In this document: piece after piece, positions 60,101-64,000 of the stretch
Layout: every line of letters starts with the position of its first letter
Position numbering within the stretch: the stretch's first letter is position 1
Origin: Anisodus tanguticus
Lineage: Eukaryota; Streptophyta; Magnoliopsida; Solanales; Solanaceae
Assembly (NCBI GenBank): GCA_034509755.1
Contig: JAVYJV010000044.1
Location: 248,001-312,000 of the forward strand
Reading direction: 5' to 3'
DNA length: 64,000 bases
The notes under the pieces: model-generated
Told to the model about the DNA's origin: nothing
What the model saw: the letters and a program-made list of their open reading frames with translations, nothing else
Databases searched by the model: none
Program-made: the position numbers and the translations under genes

Positions 60101-62879
60101 AAACTTTTTTTGATAATTTAAAATCTAATGAACATTTATAAATTGCGAATTCATGAAGATTGCTTAACTTGTGAAAGCAATTTAAAATTTGTCTATAAAG
60201 CTTTTATTAGCTAAAGATATTTGATAGCTTTATAGACACTCATTTAATTAATTGTGTTTTTGTTTATAAAAACTATTTACACTTTTTATTCACACTATTT
60301 AATTAATTTTTTTTTTAATTGAATCTTTGTAAAAAATTTTAAAAACATCACTAAGCTAATAATTTAAATTTGTCTAACATTTGCCAGCAATTTTTTTTTG
60401 ATGAAAAAAGTTTATTTTTAAAAGTTTTTACTAAATAAACATAGAACAAGCTTTATTCGGTCAAACATTTGGTTGACTTGTAATCGTAATTCAAGCATTA
60501 TTTTAAATGTAATTAGCCGAATATTAAATGACTAGCCAAGTTAGCAGATGTACAATTAATTTATTTAAATGCTGTTTCATCAAGAGTAATTCTAAGTTGT
60601 TTGCTGTTCCGCTACATCATTTTAAAACATTATCACAACAAATCTTTTATTATTAGTTTTTTTTCATTACAGTTAATGAAATCTTTTTTCATAATTAAAT
60701 ATTACTAGTCTATGGTAATGAATGTTAAAGATTTGAGAATTTTTTTCTTACCAAAAATTTAAATTAAAAATTTTTAAGAATTAGCTTTCAATAAACATGA
60801 TCCAACAAGAAAAAAGAAGAAAATTTCTTTTTTTGAATACAAATTTGAAATAAAGCTTTTTGAACAATAAACAAAAAGATTTGATATTTCTTATCTTACT
60901 TCACATAATTTTTATTTTTTTAAATAAACTAAAAAACCATTTTAAAGATAGAAGCTTTAGAAAAGTTTTTGGGGTTAAAGTATTTAGATTTAAATTTTGT
61001 AAAACACATTTTCATGAAAATATTAAATATACTACATCTGAATATTTCTTAATTTCTTTTTTTTATATTAATTAAGTGAATTTTTCTTCTCACTAAAATT
61101 AATATAAACTTATAATTATATTAGATTTTTGTGTTATGAAGTTTTAAGGAAAGCTTAAAATTAAGTTCCTATGACAATAACTTGATTATTATATTTTTTT
61201 TTTGTTTGCTAACAGTTCTCAGTAATTAGGTATTTTTAATGACTTTTAGGATTTTGTTAAGTATTATTTAGTATTTTTTTTTTGCAAAAAATTTTGTTTA
61301 TTTTTTTACATAAAAATTATTTAATTTTGTTTAACCACGAATTGACAAGATGATTTCATTTTTGTCAAATTTCATCACTTGGTTTTTTAACTTTTTTTAT
61401 TACAGCTACGTGTTTTTAAAATTGATTACTTAATAATGTTCAGATCATTAACTATTTTCAAATACCTTTAAAAGCTTAACCATACAAATAATCATTAACT
61501 TTATAACTTAAATACACAGATTGAATTCAATTTTTATTCGCCCTTCATAAAAAATTATTTGCCACTGTATAGTGACATAGAAAAAAGAGAGGGTATAAAA
61601 CAAAATAAATGATCAGTCATTACAAAACAATTAACCATAGTAGAAAAAAAGAAATTGATCATTAATCAAAAATCTAAATATGATTTTTAGAACATTATGA
61701 TTAATGATGTTGAAGAGACGTAGCAAAGAAAAGTGGATTTACTAGGTTTTCTCTTCAAACTTATACAAAATTTATGTATTTTTCTTTAATATATGATGAA
61801 GTGAAAAGTTTACATTTTTAAAATGTGTTTGTAATGTAATTAATAATGATTATAATAGTCATGAGCAGTTTAAAAATGGATTGAAGAAATAATTTTTAAA
61901 AATAGAAACCATTAATTTATGATTTAACTTAATCGATTATTCGTCATAATTAATATTTTAGTTTTCACTGGCCTTTTTTTTGAAAAGCGTTTTTATTTCT
62001 AAAAACAGTTTAGAATAAAATCAATTTTAGATTGATTTTAGCCAGTTTCAAAATAGATTAAAATTTATTGCTTGGCAAAAAAAAAATAAGCGACAATTGT
62101 TAATAGTTTTTTATGGAGTCTATAAAACAAGACTAATAAGTTTTTGAATAAACTTTTCTTTTCTATAAAAATTGCTTTACCATCATCTATTTTGTATCAA
62201 AAGATACTATTTCAATCTCAATAGCTTTTTTTTCATTTTTTAAAAAACAATTTATCTTATTAAGTTATTAATTTAGCTGTTAATGCATGATAAATAAAAG
62301 TATTATTAAATGAAAAGAATTTTAAATTATTTTTCGTCGTGTTTTAACTTAATTGAAACAATTATAATTACAACCATTGATTTTTATTTTTTTAAACTTA
62401 TTTCTTTATTTTTATATCAAATTTAACAAAAAAAGTGTTGTTGAATTTTTTTCCCAAAAAAAAAATTTAATTTTTAGATAATTTTTTTGATTTAATTTTT
62501 TATTAAAAACAACTTTCAAAAATTTCAATTAAAACTAATTACTTAGTTTTTTTATCAAATTAATTAATCAAAAGATTTAGGTAAAAATTTGTCCTTCAAA
62601 ATATCAAAGTTGAAATAGTGATTAATAGTTTTTTTTATGAAAAAATTTTTTTGATTTAAATTGACTTTTATTATTGATTTTCAAATAATTTTAAATTTGT
62701 TAATAAATGATAACAATTGATTTTTTCTAAAAGGATATTTTATTATTTCAAAACTTTTAATTTTTTAAAAATTTCAGTAATTAAGCCAAATATATCAAAA
62801 ATAGGTAAAAGAAAATTTATTTTTTTGGGAAAAAATATTTGACTTTTAGGTACATTTTTTTTTAAATTAAAACAAGCAT
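51183..62879. other. Long gene-poor stretch
   Basis: 11.7 kb with no gene I can support. Short G+C-richer spots lie near 52.4, 53.2, 53.8, 57.75-58.0, 59.8 and 60.5 kb; the one at 57.75-58.0 kb holds a 42-residue open frame listed separately. Open frames such as 60860-61075 are Lys/Phe/Ile strings. Parts could be introns or regulatory DNA of a large gene whose exons lie elsewhere. Confidence 0.5.
57892..58020 (+). CDS. Possible 42-residue small membrane peptide
   Basis: In a local patch of higher G+C, an ATG opens 42 codons: a basic start (MLHALSKVRKLKALLFVF) and a hydrophobic C-terminal segment (LYIIIILFFILYFG) that could span a membrane. Codons use more G and C than the surrounding DNA. 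There is also a GTGAGA donor-like site after the seventh codon, so this may instead be the end of an exon. No homology is recognised. Confidence 0.2.
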   Translation: MLHALSKVRKLKALLFVFIMWHSKTGSFLYIIIILFFILYFG

Positions 62880-63156
62880 TTAAATAGCTGACACATCATA
62901 ATTTATTTCAGGTGCGTTTTGACATTCATAAAATGGGCTGAGAAATTGAAAATCGAGTACATGATTGGCAATCAAGAATTTATTTTTTTTTTTTTTTTTT
63001 GTTTTCCATTGTTGTAAATTTGTATAGATAGTATTTTGTCTTGTTGTTGTCAAATTGTCAGCAGAACCTTTTCCTTTTTTGAAAAAAAAAATAAAATTCA
63101 TTTACCTTCATCATGCCAATATTCATTGATTTTAAATTCAATTGGTTTGAGAATTA
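62880..63156 (-). CDS. Possible 3' end of an unrecognised gene
   Basis: Two minus-strand exons join in phase: 63156-63106 (ILKPIEFKINEYWHDE) and 63067-62880 (GSADNLTTTRQNTIYTNLQQ to NAPEINYDVSAI, stop TAA). The 38-bp intron has GTAAAT and GGAAAAG ends. The residue mix (Trp, His, Pro, Cys, Asp) is unlike random A/T translations, and the phase fits, which argues for a real gene. I could not find earlier exons up to the window edge or name a family. A Lys run coded by about 16 A sits inside the last exon. Confidence 0.4.
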
Positions 63157-64000
63157 CTATAAATGATCAAAATTTAAAAAAGCAAATACCATAAAAAGTT
63201 TTTAAAGAAATTTAATTAAATTAATTTTGAATCAAAATATTTTTAAGTTTTGGGAAAGCTTGAAAATTAAAAGCATTCTGTTACAAAAATTTTTATTTAA
63301 AATTATTATCTTTAAAATCTTAAAACTCTTAAGAAAGAATTTGTTGAAATTTTTCAAATCTTACACACTAAAATAATTTTTGTATCTTATTTATACTTTT
63401 TATATTAAAATGTTAATCAATTCTCACTTTTTTTAATTTTTTTTGTCATCATTAAGAGTAAAAATATTTTGACTAAAAATTTAGATGTAAGATTTAGCAA
63501 AAAAAATTATACTCAAATGTCCAATGACAAAAAAAAGTTTAAAGAATGTATGATTAGTGTTGATAATGATTTTGATAAATGCTTTTATCTTTTTCATCAT
63601 TTCTTTTACTAGTTTAATATTTTTCTTTAAATTTTTTTTTATGGTATATGGTCTTTTTAAAAACCAGATGCTTTTCAAGTGTTTTTTAATTTTTTTTTGT
63701 ACTAAAATCTAAAAAAAATTCTTTTTTTTATATAGCGACAAAAAAAATAAAAATTACATCACTCATTTCTCTATTAGACTGTGTATCAAAAAAAAAATAC
63801 AGTAACAAAGTAATTTATCATTTAAGGAAGTATAAATTTCTTAATAACAGAGTCAACATTAAACAGTAAAAAAAGCGTCCAGAGAATATTTCACCATTTT
63901 ATAAATGACCTGTTTGCGTAACCTAGGATTAATCTGAAAGTTTATATGTTTATGTGTAGGTGTCTTAAAGCTTAAATATAAAACAAAAAAAAAAATGATA
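63157..64000. other. Right-hand end of the window
   Basis: A/T-rich with no exon identified. If the candidate gene at 62880-63156 is real, this is probably one of its introns. The frame at 63481-63678 looks like chance. Confidence 0.45.

Noticed and set aside
60860..61075. 71-codon plus-strand frame
   Set aside because: Lys/Phe/Ile-rich composition typical of random A/T sequence; no splice sites or similarity.
47328..64000. A hidden multi-gene system in the right third of the window
   Set aside because: Apart from weak single candidates I found no run of coding exons or ordered repeats that would support one.

Overview
This is nuclear DNA of a very AT-rich metazoan. Genes are split by GT-AG introns, most of them 50-80 bp. 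Coding exons are far richer in recognisable protein than the A/T-dominated flanks, and TAA, TAG and TGA all end real genes, so the code looks standard. The gene set is animal: SUMF1, a DPP6/DPP10-type pseudo-peptidase, UGP2, a TSSK kinase, DNAJC12, NPRL3, ORC3 and a Ly6 protein. Tiny introns and extreme AT content suggest a small invertebrate such as a rotifer or flatworm, but the sequence alone does not settle this.

Layout. 1-2040 (minus): start of a DDX28-like mitochondrial helicase gene that runs off the left edge, then SUMF1. 3649-13529 (plus): a 15-exon DPP6/10-like gene with a 5.3 kb first intron. 13767-15345 (minus): UGP2. 16035-16928 (plus): a TSSK-like kinase in one exon. 16.9-24.3 kb: no gene seen. 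24298-26836 (plus): a type I membrane protein, possibly KIAA1549-like. 27184-27705 (minus): DNAJC12. 28581-31257 (plus): NPRL3. 31.3-35.8 kb: no clear gene, but a G+C-richer patch. 35832-39385 (plus): a secreted Gln/Asn-rich low-complexity protein. 41519-42840: a broken MULE transposase (minus) head-to-head with a broken Ulp1-type protease fragment (plus). 43518-45485 (plus): ORC3 with two apparent poly(A) frameshifts. 46761-47327 (plus): a Ly6/uPAR-type GPI-anchored protein. 47.3-64 kb: mostly empty, with two weak candidate genes on the minus strand and one small open frame.

The genes are unrelated housekeeping and signalling loci, as expected of an animal chromosome, and do not form one system. 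Functions touched include sulfatase activation in the ER, UDP-glucose synthesis, restraint of TORC1 by GATOR1 (NPRL3), replication origin recognition (ORC3), co-chaperoning of aromatic amino acid hydroxylases (DNAJC12), and probably potassium-channel modulation (DPP-like). The points most worth a second look are the poly(A)-tract frameshifts in ORC3 and the neighbouring Ulp1 fragment, the frequent AAG 3' splice sites, the Ser-to-Gly nucleophile loss in the DPP-like protein, the inverted repeat between the MULE and Ulp1 relics, and an upstream open frame overlapping the NPRL3 start. I saw no convincing new multi-gene system.
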